DNA of 64,000 nt from Monocercomonoides exilis (Eukaryota; Preaxostyla; Oxymonadida; Polymastigidae). Both the position numbers and the translations under genes were made by a program. Positions 53,241 through 63,908 of this stretch are shown in pieces; position 1 is the stretch's first letter, and the number at the start of each line of letters is the position of its first letter. The stretch is from NCBI GenBank assembly GCA_001643675.2, contig LSRY02000007.1:1938001-2002000 (forward strand), read 5' to 3'. The notes below the pieces were generated by a model. It worked only from the letters and a program-made list of their open reading frames with translations. It was not told where the DNA came from and ran no database searches.

Positions 53241-54840
53241 GAGAGATGGCATCAGAGAAGTGGAGAAGAGGAGAAGGGAAGAAAGGGAGAATGGAGGAGA
53301 GGAGTAATATTCTTAAATTTTAATTGATATTTTCATTTTTGTATTTTTTGCATTTTTGTATTTTTTCATTTTTGTGTTTTTGTATTTTTTCATTTTTGTG
53401 TTTTTGTGTTTTTGCATTTTGCATTTTGCATTTTGCATAATTAGCCATTCACAATATTGTTGCTGACGGTGAAATGAAATACATATGCGTATGTATATAT
53501 GTGTTTAAATTGTATATGCACACTATTCACGTATCTTATCATTCATCACTCACTGTTCACTGTTCACTGTTCCACTATTCACCATTCATCGCTCATCATT
53601 CATCACTCACCATTCACTATTTACAAAAAAGCCTTGGGATGAGTTCGAGGGTGGAGGAGAAGAAGGGGAAGAGGAGAGAAAGGCTTTTGACATTTGATAT
53701 TTGTGATGGTTAAAGATTATTAGACGTTTTATTGTATTTTTTGATTTGTCTATTTTGATGGTCAATTTAACTCGACTTTTCCAATGATGATTTTATTTTT
53801 GTAGTTACAAGTTGGTTTAGTCGTTGTTTATATTAATTTTTTAATTTATATTTTAATTTATATTTTAATTTATATTTTAATTTATATTTTAATTTATATT
53901 TTAATTTATATTTTAATTTATATTTTAATTTATATTTTAATTTATATTTTAATTTATATTTTAATTTATATTTTAATTTATATTTTAATTAATATTTTAA
54001 TTAATATTTTTGTTCATTTGTTAATTTATTCCGTTGTTTTTTTTGATTTTCGCTATTCGCTTTTGCCTTGTTCAGGCGAAAGCGCTTTCCATTCAGCAGG
54101 AAAGCCGCAAAGTCCTTCCTCTGCTGGATTGGATATATTTCCCCTTTTTTTTTTCATTTTTCATTTATTTGACTGGCACATCAGTCAAAGTGAAATGACT
54201 TGGATGCTTTGTTTTGCATCTCACTTTGTTTGGAGCACAGGAAAGTGTGCCGATGAACAAGAATAAAAACATGAAAAACAAAACAAATCTTTTTTTTTAT
54301 TTTTTTATTTCAAAGATGGGCTCATCCCACAAGTTTGATGCTGCAAAAGCAGCTTCTTCAGGAAAAAAAAAAAGAAAGAAAGAAAATAACAAGAAAGCAG
54401 CTGAAATGAGGCGGAGGAAGGAAGGGAAGACAAGATGGATTCTGAGTGATGCTCTCGTTGAAACAGAGCTTCCCTCTGCTCCCCACCTCGCTCTCCTTGT
54501 TGCAAACAAAGAACCCTGTTGATTGCTCATCCAACGTTTGCTTCATTCCTCTTTCCTCTTCTTCGCTTTTCTACGAAATCGTGTCAGCTGCTCCAACATC
54601 AGTTTCCTTCCTGAAATAACATCTTCTAATTATTCTACTCCATCTTGTTTCTTCCTCCCCCTCCTTTTCGTTCCTTGTTCTCATGTCATCACTCTTGTTC
54701 TTCCTCCAACTCCTTTTCATGTCTCACTTGTTGCCTCTTTTTCTCTGTCTTCTTCATTTTCTTCTCCTGTTTGTTTGAATCTTCTGATGCTTCCTCCAAA
54801 ATTCACTTTGATCAAACCTTTACGATCCAAATAAATCTTC
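53149..54840 (+). repeat. Left arm of a large inverted duplication
   Basis: This segment is nearly identical to the reverse complement of 62286-64000. It contains the last about 30 codons of the surface-protein gene, its stop, T-rich simple repeats (53325-53440), a CATTCA/CACTC-type degenerate repeat (53538-53618), the 12-bp minisatellite, and about 0.8 kb of unrecognised sequence. Pairing is in register (coordinates summing to 117149) up to the minisatellite and to 117126 beyond it. Identity falls off after about 54780 and is lost by about 54840. The true arm probably extends left into the gene, because its partner runs off the window. Confidence 0.9.
53838..54010. repeat. 12-bp AT minisatellite, left copy
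   Basis: About 14 tandem units of AATTTATATTTT, with the last units changed to AATTAATATTTT. The mirror copy at 63112-63312 has about two units more. Confidence 0.9.
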
Positions 54841-55330
54841 ATCACTTATTCCTTCCTCTCCGATATCTGTCCTCATGCAATATGCCAAATATCCAGTAGC
54901 TGTCTCCAGAAAGATTCCCTCAACAGCGCACAAAATCGAGAAATTCAGCTGTAAGAGCTTACTAACGAACGGCACATCAACCCTGATACTGCCCAGAAAA
55001 AAAAAATGGCAAAATTCCATACGGATCATAGGATGTGGCAGCACATCGCCAATTTGTTCCCACTTTGACGGATTCTGTCGATATTCCTTTTTTCTCTCCT
55101 TGCTTCACAGCTCCACAGATTCCCAGTTCCTAAGATCAATATTGCTCTGTGCTTTTTTATCTGCTTCCGCAATCCTTTTAAAAGCTGCTCAACGCACTGT
55201 TTTCATCAAGAAGTCACAAATTATATTATCCGAGCTATCGCCCCACAAGCACTCATTGAACACACTGCATTCCATTGCCACTATCTCCTTTTCGCTTTTG
55301 ACTTTCAACACCATCCTCGCTCCTTTCAGC
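54820..55330 (-). pseudogene. Decayed minus-strand coding segment, AT-rich part
   Basis: From an ATG at about 55342 the minus strand reads MEHKQLKGARMVLKVKSEKE, then continues in the same frame through two stops (after DFLMKTVR and after NWESVEL) into VDVPFVSKLLQLNFSILCAV and YLAYCMRTDIGEEGISDEDL, ending at TGA near 54820. Only two stops in about 170 codons with otherwise normal composition suggests a recent pseudogene. The protein is not recognised. It may be the 3' part of the gene whose GC-richer remains lie at 55640-57760. Confidence 0.45.
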
Positions 55331-55639
55331 TGCTTATGCTCCATGTATTCACATCTCTTTCTTTTTCATTCGTATATTTGCCATATAATAAATATAATAT
55401 GAATTCTATAAATTGATATTTTAATAGAAAAATAAAATTAACGTAGAATAACAATAAAATTTCAAAAAATACACATATTAATCGAAAAAGAAAGAAAGAA
55501 AAACAGATAGATAATGAAGCAAACTTGAAGCTGCACAAACGGAATCTTTCAGAGTAACTGCTGCGCCAACGCGAGACCGATCATTAAGATCATCCTTTGC
55601 CAAATCTCTATTCTCTTTCTTTCTCTTCAGCTTTTCTTA

Positions 55640-57760
55640 AGCCTACCCCCAATTCCAGCCAGCCTCCCTAGCGCCGTCCCTCTTGCCACAGCCCCGTTCT
55701 CTCCATACACCCGCTTTTCCATCCTTTTCTTCTCTTCCCAGCTCAGCGCAGAAACAAACGCTCAGTGCAGCATCTTCACTGCCACCGTCTCCAGCGCTCG
55801 TGCAGCTGTTCGCTCCACAATCCCAGCGATGAGATGTCCTGCCGGCTGGAACAGCACATCTCACTTCCCATCTTAGTCAAACGTGATGTTGTGCTACCGG
55901 CAGTTCGAAAAGAACTGCCCGTGCGGCACACGCTTCAGCTCTGGATAGTAGAACGGCTGCTCTTTCACAAAGATGTGTATCGATGATGGAGAGATATCTG
56001 CACAGGCATGTGCAGAGACACCATTCCAATCAGATGCCGGCTGAGGAGGCACTCTCTGCACACCTACCACCTGGCGCTGCGAGGCTGATCTGTGAACTCC
56101 GCTCGAAGAGCCCTGAGGCCAAGCAGATGCAGAATGCACAGAATCAGAGGACGGAGCGTGCACATGCAAAGCAGCAGTGCCGGCGCTGCGCGGAAGGAGG
56201 TAGTTTCCAGACTATCTCGATGCCCCCCTGCAGGAGATACAACATCCACCGGAAAGCCGACGGCGCTGCCAGCGGATCCACCGAAAAATCCACTGCACAC
56301 ATCCGCAGCGACTCCCACTCGTCCACAAACACACAATACGAAACACCAAACACACCAATCATCCATTTCCCTTGGTACACTTGCCCGATCGCATACGTCG
56401 CATCCCGCAGAGCTATCAGCGGCGCACTTTCCTGCAGCACAACTGCCCCAATCGCAACAAGCTCATCCATCGTCTCTCTCTGCCTGTCCGAGTTCAAATG
56501 CAACAACGCCCAATCCCATGCCATACACCCACCCCCGCCCATACCCCCTTCTCTGCTCTTCTTTCTCCTCCCAAACAGCCTCTCCACAATAAACGTGATG
56601 CTCATCGTCATGTCCGGCTGTATCATCCCTTCCACAACCGGCTTCCACACAATCCGCTCCCGCTCGGCACACAGCTCCACCAGCGCCCCAGTCACCGTCA
56701 TCGTCACCAGATAGTCCCGCCAGCTCCCACACGCACTCTCGTCAACCAGCGTCACACACTCCGGGTGCGCAGGAACACTCAGCAGCGATTCCACATCCAG
56801 AATCTGTCCCTCTTCTTCTTCCTCTCCTTCTTCCTTCTCCAAGTCAATGGAACCACCCTCTCTCCCTGACTCCTCATTCATCCCCAAATTATTTTTCGAC
56901 ATTTACACCTGTTCGTCATCTTTCCCCACATTTTCTTCTCTTCCATCTGAAGCTATTCACAAAGAACTATTACCTGCTGCTTCTTCTTCTGCTCTCCTGA
57001 AATCTCCTACTGAATGCCATCGTCTGGTGAAGTTCAAAACACTTCACTTTCTGTAAATTACTGTTTGTCTGCCTCAGCTTCTGCCCCCACCTTCGCAAAC
57101 CTCAGCCCACTCAGCCCAAGCGCCTCCTCAACCAGCAGCGCCATCGCTTTTTCCAGCTTCCCCTGACTCTCTTTGATTTTCTCCACAAACTCTCTGTGTG
57201 CTGTCGGATAGCCGTCTTTCTCCTCATTCCCATCTCCTTCCTCTCTCCCTCCATCTTCTTCTCCCTTTTCTTCTCCCTTTTCTTTTCCCTCATTGCCTCC
57301 CCTTTCTCCTTCCTCTGCCTCTTCTCTCCCCTACAACCCAGCCAGCGCAATTGCTGCTGGCGACAGAACCACATCCTCTATCCTCTATCCTCCATCCTCA
57401 GCCTCGCCGCCTCCAGCACCTTCTCCACAATCTCCCCGACTTTACACACTGCAACCCCTCTCCACATCGCTTCGTTCTCCAGCTTCACCACCACACTCCT
57501 CGACTGCGGCGATCGCCATATCTGCAGCAACGGGCCAAACAGATCGCAGATCGACGGGAACGCATTCACATCCTCCTCCGCAAAGATCCGCTTGCTCCAC
57601 GACTTCGTGTTCACCGACGCTGCGAGCGACGGAAGCTCTCAAACAGTAGAACTGAAAGGAACACACAAAATTCCACGTCTCTCGCAACAACATTCCACCT
57701 CAGCGACTGAGAGGACATAAGCATCAACAGAGACATGACATGAACAGTTCATTCACCACA
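55640..57760 (-). pseudogene. GC-rich decayed minus-strand gene
   Basis: The longest open part is 56902-56144 (252 codons, starting MSKNNLGMNEESGREGG, then an acidic run, later LVTMTVTGALVELCAERERI and WMIGVFGVSYCVFVDEWESL). Other coding-like pieces in shifting frames are NTKSWSKRIFAEEDVNAFPS (57610-57380), a lysine/arginine-rich linker (57300-57180) and HLIAGIVERTAARALETVAV (55860-55790). The segment is clearly richer in G and C than its surroundings, with GC at third codon positions. Frame changes show that it is broken. I do not recognise a family; alpha-helical repeat protein is a guess. Plus-strand frames across it are shadows. Confidence 0.45.
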
Positions 57761-58165
57761 GCTGCCTCAGGCACCATAATTTGCAGAGATCTCTCAATGA
57801 AGTCCATCGCTTCTGGATGTACGTGAGTCCGCCACCACAGAGGCAACCGAATTGTCGATTGCAGGTGCCGATGACGATGGCGATGACTGCTCATCTCCTG
57901 CTGCCTTCTTCTCTTCGCTTTTTCGACTCCGGAATGGTGAAGAATACAAAGAATGCAAAAAATGCTGAGAGAAGAGACGACTTCTGCACTTCGATGGCAA
58001 TAAGACTGTTTTTCAGATTGGACTTTGTATCCGACAACAGCTACTCTGGTGTCACAAACTCAACATCTGCATTCGGATCAGAAAGGCCAATCAGTCATTA
58101 AAGTTCTCCATTTCTGAGCTACTTAAACAGATGGAACTGGGCTTTATTTATGTTAGGATTTAAAA

Positions 58166-58229
58166 CAAGAAGAAGAAGAAGAGGAAGAGGAGGAGGAGGA
58201 GGAAGAAGAAGAAGAAGAAGAAGAAGAAG

Positions 58230-58261
<32 letters not shown>

Positions 58262-58285
58262 GAAGAAGTAGAAGAAGAAGAAAGA

Positions 58286-58320
<35 letters not shown>

Positions 58321-58350
58321 AAAATAAGAAGAGGAAGAAGAAGAAGATGA
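58166..58350. repeat. GAA/AGA polypurine tract
   Basis: About 180 bp of almost pure purine on the plus strand, mainly AGA triplets with a few GGA and GTA interruptions. It lies outside any gene I can support. The open frames it creates (poly-Arg, poly-Leu, poly-Phe) are composition artefacts. Confidence 0.9.
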
Positions 58351-60554
58351 TGATATTGAAGCATATGTTTATCGATTTGAATGAAGTGAAAAAATGGCTT
58401 TTTTCCAATAAACTCTTTTATCCAAAAAAATTTCTCAGTTTTTCTCCCTCTTTCCCAGCTCGTCCCCACCATTATCTCAGATCCTCTCTCCCTCCCTCTC
58501 CCTTTCTCTTTGTTCCATTCATTTCAACCATTTCCATTCATTCAGCATCCCATTCTCCTCTTTTCTTCAATTCAAGAATTCCACATTGCCCATCTCATCA
58601 TCAAATTTGTCTTTCCTCTTCCAAATGAGCAATCACACATTCAGCATTCAACAACTCATCCATTTTGTGTGCTCTTGAGCAGAATTCTGTTGCATTCTAT
58701 TTGTTGTGGCGCAATTGTTTGTTGGCTCATCAAAACTCATTCAAAACTCGGTTCAGTTGATGAAACATCTGCAACATTTGCATACATTCAGATGAAATGA
58801 ATGAAGCTGTTTCTTTGAAGAAATAAATAACATCATTGAAGATGTTTGCGTGTGGTTTGATCAAGTGAAAACTTGTGTATTGGATGAAGTGCATCAATTG
58901 CTTAAGTTGATAAGAAATATGGAAGAAGAAGATGTTTGCAACAAATGAAATGAAATGAGCCAGATGAACTCTTCAGAGGAAGGTGAATGGCAAAGGCGAG
59001 GAAGAAGTCTCATTGTGAACAAATAGTTTTGCATTTGACCACGCTGCATATCGAAAAAGCAACGAGTGAAAGAACTAAAGATGACGAAGAAGAAAAAGTT
59101 GGCTTTCTTTCCAGATGGTGGGTAAAAAGAGGGAGAGTTGGATTTCTGTGTGAATGAAAATATGAAGCACTTATTTATCATAAAAAACGCCCAATCCAAT
59201 CAATCAAATTGAAGAAAAAAGGAAAATGAGGAACTTAACCAAACATCAAAGCACGTTTATTGAATCCAAAATAACAACAAAAAATTGGCAAACTCGTTCC
59301 TTGTTGCAATATGAGAATTTGATGGCCATTCAAACAACAAATTCTCAAATACGAAAAAGGCCTTCTTTCCATCAGTCAAATCAAAAAAAATCTCGTCAAT
59401 GAAGAAATCGAAGGAGAAGGAGAAGAAACAAAGCAATCTACAAAAATGCAACTTGAAATGAATTGTCTCCTTGGAATGAAGTTCAACATCAAAAATGCCG
59501 TTTGTTGGAATGAGAAAAAAAGATGAAAAATAAAAATAAGTAAAGCATAGATTTAAAAAAATTCTTCAAAAGAACACACATGCACTTTCTGTTACAAAAA
59601 CAGAAGATTGTCCAATCACTGATGCTGCCATTCTCCTTTTCCATTGTTTCCCTGTGCTCCTTTCTCCATCATCCTTTTCCCCACATAAATATCCAACTTT
59701 TGATGTTGTAGTTAACTTTCCTCATCAAAAACATATCTCCGAATTCTATTCTTTCCAATAACTGTCCAATTGTTGTCATTCCATTTCGCTCTCATCAAAA
59801 TGCTTTGAAATTGAATTTATTTTCATCCCCTCTCCCAACTGAATACAAAAAATTTGCAATTCTCATTTGCTGATTGTCTCTCTGCATCCGGCACCCTTCT
59901 GATATTCTCCTCAGAAAAACAAAAGAATAGCAATTTATTTTATTTTATCAGATTCTTGCACTCTGAAAAGATGGTTTATAAAAGTATCTTCTAAACAAAC
60001 AGGAACAATAAAAAACGCACACATGCAAATATTTTGATTTTTAAAAAACAGTTGAATTTCCTTCAATGATGCTTTTCATAAAAATCATCTCGCTCAATTC
60101 CATCATCGATGCCTTGAAGTCGCTGTCTCGTGCAACCTCTCAAAATAATATCGCCCATTCCGCAGAAAATACTTGTTCACCGTCTCTCATTTTAACAATG
60201 AATATTATTGTTCTTATAAATCTGATGATCCGAATATCCATTACTGCAAACAAGAAAAAAGATTTATCGTATTTTCTTTCTTTCTTTGTAACGCCTTGTC
60301 AAATTATACCAAAAACAAGAATAGTATAACAACTTGAATTTTCATGGTTGTTTTGAGTTAATATTTTGCACCATTTTCTTCTATCCAATGATATTTGAAT
60401 TCAATGCAAATAACGTATTTTCGTTGTTTTCTGTAAGCAATGCATTTTCAAAATTGCAGAGGATATCTGTCAGAACAAAGTTCAATGGTTTGCAATCATT
60501 ATCGCATTTGAATTGTTGCTTATTGTATTTCTTTCTTTCTTTCTTTTTTAAAAG
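58351..60554. other. 2.2-kb region without a supported gene
   Basis: Mixed-composition sequence. Short minus-strand frames at 59199-58894 and 59451-59257 have somewhat coding-like composition but no start context, family match or length to support them, and may be the last traces of a decayed gene. The right end, just before the helical-repeat gene, has a pyrimidine-rich TTTCTTTCTTTC stretch ending in AAAAG at 60551-60554, which looks like an intron acceptor. Confidence 0.4.
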
Positions 60555-61882
60555 AATTGTTTTCTGAGCTGGAGTATTGCAATGAAGATGAACAGAGACA
60601 GAAAATCGGAGAAATGAATGAAATGATTGATGAAATGGATAAAGAAGAATTTAAATCAGTTTTCACAAAAGAACTGATCAATAAAATACTCAATATGATT
60701 GAAGAAAGGAAAATATGTTTGGGAAATACAATTTTTTTGCTGAAACATGCTGGATATTGTGCTGCGCTGAAAAATGAATGGAGTCGATGTTTTGAAGAAT
60801 CTTCGTTGAACGAAAGATTTGAAGCGATGATTATTGAAGAAGAAAAGAAAAAAGAAGAAAAGAATGAAAAGCTTCTTGTTGACCTTTGTGAATGTTATGC
60901 TTTGCTGGGTGAGAATGACATTTTTAGTGAAGTTCTTTCAATCATTGTGCCTTGCCTTCTGAAGGTTGCCTCAAAGAAAGAGGGAAACGAGGAGACTCAA
61001 AAAGAAGTGGAAATGGCTTTGCCGGCTTTAAGTAATGTTAACGCATATTATGTATGTTCACTTCCATTTCCTTTTTGACGTTATAGAATTGTATTTTGCC
61101 CCTTTTTTGCAAAGGAAATGAAAAGAGATCTGTATCTGAACGAAATCAAAGAGACTATGAAATATCACCAGGAACATCGGAATCTAACTCAATTGTCATA
61201 TCAATCGGCTTGGCAGTTTTTATACAACAGAAATTTCTTCTTCAATGAGCTGGAAAGCGTAATTGTGAATGAGCTGCATTGTGCGAGAGAAGCAGCAAGA
61301 GAATTGGAAGAGCTGTCAAGAAATGTGGATTGGAAGAAGAAAGGAGGAGAGAAAATGAACAAAGAAGAAACGAAAAAAGAGGTTATTTTGACAAGATGGA
61401 TTGAAACATTCTCGATTTATTTTCGCGATTGCCGATTGAGGAATGAAGAATATATTTGCCTTTTAAGCAGAATTGTTCAGATATATCGAGCAGCAAAAGG
61501 GAATAATGGAGTAATTAGCATTCTCTGCATTCAGTCCTTGAGAACTGCATCAGATTATGGAGTTGTGAAAGTTGAAGACTTGTTGAAAAGCGGTGCTATT
61601 GATGCTGTTTTGGAGGAGTTGAACCGACCAACGTTGAATGAAGACATGACAAATGGATGCTTACAATTCTTCACGAATGTTTCGGAAAGATTGAACGAAA
61701 AGAATAAAGATGAAAAGGAAGAAGAGGAAAGAAAGGTAGCGAAAATGGAAATGTTTGAAAAGCTGGAAGAAGAAGGATTCGAAGATATCATTACAGGCTT
61801 TCATGAAACTTTCGAGTTTTTTCAAAGAAATTATGATTGTGGTTTGTCATTGAATGCTGAAGATTATTTTGTGAATGCTTAA
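60555..61882 (+). CDS. Helical-repeat 'LVDLCECY' family protein, 5' exon not found
   Basis: Two exons, 60555-61051 and 61115-61882, join in phase 0 through a 63-bp intron (GTATGT...GCAAAG) and give at least 421 residues ending in TAA. There is no ATG at the start of the first exon; the frame is entered after a pyrimidine tract and AAAAG, so an upstream exon or a lost 5' end is likely. The protein is alpha-helical and charged: ELEYCNEDEQRQKIGEMNEM, EKLLVDLCECYALL, KEVEMALPALSN, YHQEHRNLTQLSYQSAWQFL, AREAARELEELSRNVDWKKK, VKVEDLLKSGAIDAV, EEEGFEDIITGFHE and a YFVNA end. The spacing suggests ARM/HEAT-type helices. I recall this as a large family in Monocercomonoides, of unknown function, probably cytosolic. 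The broken copy at 46812-47960 is a paralogue in the same orientation. Confidence 0.75.
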
Positions 61883-62285
61883 TAAAGCAAAACTTTATAT
61901 TTTGTTTCTCAAAAGTTCAGATTTTCTTTTTTCATCATTTCACAAGAAAGAAAACAATTGAATTGCGTTTAAAGAGTCTATTTTTTCTTAACTTCAAAAT
62001 GGAACAAAGCAACAAAAGAAAGAAAGAAAGAAAAAAGAAAAGAAATGAAGAAGAGATAAGAAGAAAGGGATGGGAGGGAAATAGAAAGTGAAAATGATGG
62101 AAAGGAAAAGAATGATTTTTTCAGCAACGGAGATTAGAAGTGCATGAAACAAACACACCATACCAAAATTGATGGATTGAATGAGAGAAGAGTGAACGAT
62201 ATGGATGGAATTCTATTTCTTGTAAAAGGAAATGAAAGAAGGATTTATTGGAAAGGGAAGGAATTTTTGTGAGAAAAGGCAAATG
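61883..62285. other. Purine-rich intergenic spacer
   Basis: Between the helical-repeat gene and the right arm of the inverted duplication. It includes AAAG/GAAA runs at about 62005-62060 and no supported gene. A minus-strand frame that enters from the duplicated arm crosses it but has no counterpart beyond the arm in the left copy. Confidence 0.5.
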
Positions 62286-63111
62286 TTGATTAATTTGGAT
62301 AAGAAAATGTTTGATTGAAGGGTATTTCGGAGAGAGCATCAGCAGATTCAAACAAACAGGAGAAGAAAATGAAGAAGACAGAGAAAAAGAGGCAACAAGT
62401 GAGACATGAAAAGGAGTTGGAGGAAGAACAAGAGTGATGACATGAGAACAAGGAACGAAAAGGAGGGGGAGGAAGAAACAAGATGGAGTAGAATAATTAG
62501 AAGATGTTATTTCAGGAAGGAAACTGATGTTGGAGCAGCTGACACGATTTCGTAGAAAAGCGAAGAAGAGGAAAGAGGAATGAAGCAAACGTTGGATGAG
62601 CAATCAACAGGGTTCTTTGTTTGCAACAAGGAGAGCGAGGTGGGGAGCAGAGGGAAGCTCTGTTTCAACGAGAGCATCACTCAGAATCCATCTTGTCTTC
62701 CCTTCCTTCCTCCGCCTCATTTCAGCTGCTTTCTTGTTATTTTCTTTCTTTCTTTTTTTTTTTCCTGAAGAAGCTGCTTTTGCAGCATCAAACTTGTGGG
62801 ATGAGCCCATCTTTGAAATAAAAAAATAAAAAAAAAGATTTGTTTTGTTTTTCATGTTTTTATTCTTGTTCATCGGCACACTTTCCTGTGCTCCAAACAA
62901 AGTGAGATGCAAAACAAAGCATCCAAGTCATTTCACTTTGACTGATGTGCCAGTCAAATAAATGAAAAATGAAAAAAAAAGGGGAAATATATCCAATCCA
63001 GCAGAGGAAGGACTTTGCGGCTTTCCTGCTGAGATGGAAAGCGCTTTCGCCTGAACAAGGCAAAAGCGAATAGCGAAAATCAAAAAAACAACGGAATAAA
63101 TTAACAAATGA

Positions 63112-63312
63112 ACAAAAATATTAATTAAAATATTAATTAAAATATAAATTAAAATATAAATTAAAATATAAATTAAAATATAAATTAAAATATAAATTAA
63201 AATATAAATTAAAATATAAATTAAAATATAAATTAAAATATAAATTAAAATATAAATTAAAATATAAATTAAAATATAAATTAAAATATAAATTAAAATA
63301 TAAATTAAAAAA
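63112..63312. repeat. 12-bp AT minisatellite, right copy
   Basis: About 16 units of AAAATATAAATT, the reverse complement of the left array, again with variant ATTAATT-containing units at the distal end. It accounts for nearly all of the 23-bp length difference between the two arms. Confidence 0.9.
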
Positions 63313-63908
63313 TTAATATAAACAACGACTAAACCAACTTGTAACTACAAAAATAAAATCATCATTGGAAAAGTCGAGTTAAATTGACCATCAAAATAGA
63401 CAAATCAAAAAATACAATAAAACGTCTAATAATCTTTAACCATCACAAATATCAAATGTCAAAAGCCTTTCTCTCCTCTTCCCCTTCTTCTCCTCCACCC
63501 TCGAACTCATCCCAAGGCTTTTTTGTAAATAGTGAATGGTGAGTGATGAATGATGAGCGATGAATGGTGAATAGTGGAACAGTGAACAGTGAACAGTGAG
63601 TGATGAATGATAAGATACGTGAATAGTGTGCATATACAATTTAAACACATATATACATACGCATATGTATTTCATTTCACCGTCAGCAACAATATTGTGA
63701 ATGGCTAATTATGCAAAATGCAAAATGCAAAATGCAAAAACACAAAAACACAAAAATGAAAAAATACAAAAACACAAAAATGAAAAAATACAAAAATGCA
63801 AAAAATACAAAAATGAAAATATCAATTAAAATTTAAGAATATTACTCCTCTCCTCCATTCTCCCTTTCTTCCCTTCTCCTCTTCTCCACTTCTCTGATGC
63901 CATCTCTC

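Noticed and set aside
53325-53618. CRISPR-like array of short repeats
   Set aside because: The units are degenerate simple sequence (TTTTTCATTTTTGTG, CATTCATCACTC) without constant repeats or unique spacers, in a eukaryotic setting.
56092-56869. Plus-strand proline/histidine-rich frames
   Set aside because: They lie opposite the 252-codon minus-strand frame and have composition typical of antisense readings.
57196-57720. Overlapping plus-strand frames across the GC-rich segment
   Set aside because: Several frames are open at once because of composition; the minus strand has the coding-like segments.
55640-57760. Bacterial contamination or assembly chimera as cause of the high GC
   Set aside because: The flanks grade into AT-rich sequence with similar decayed coding on the same strand, and no intact bacterial gene or ribosome binding site is visible; not fully excluded.
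62121-62603. Minus-strand 160-codon frame starting MLIQRLLHSS
   Set aside because: Its first about 90 codons are shared with the left arm, but beyond the arm the two copies differ entirely, with no sign of protein-level constraint.
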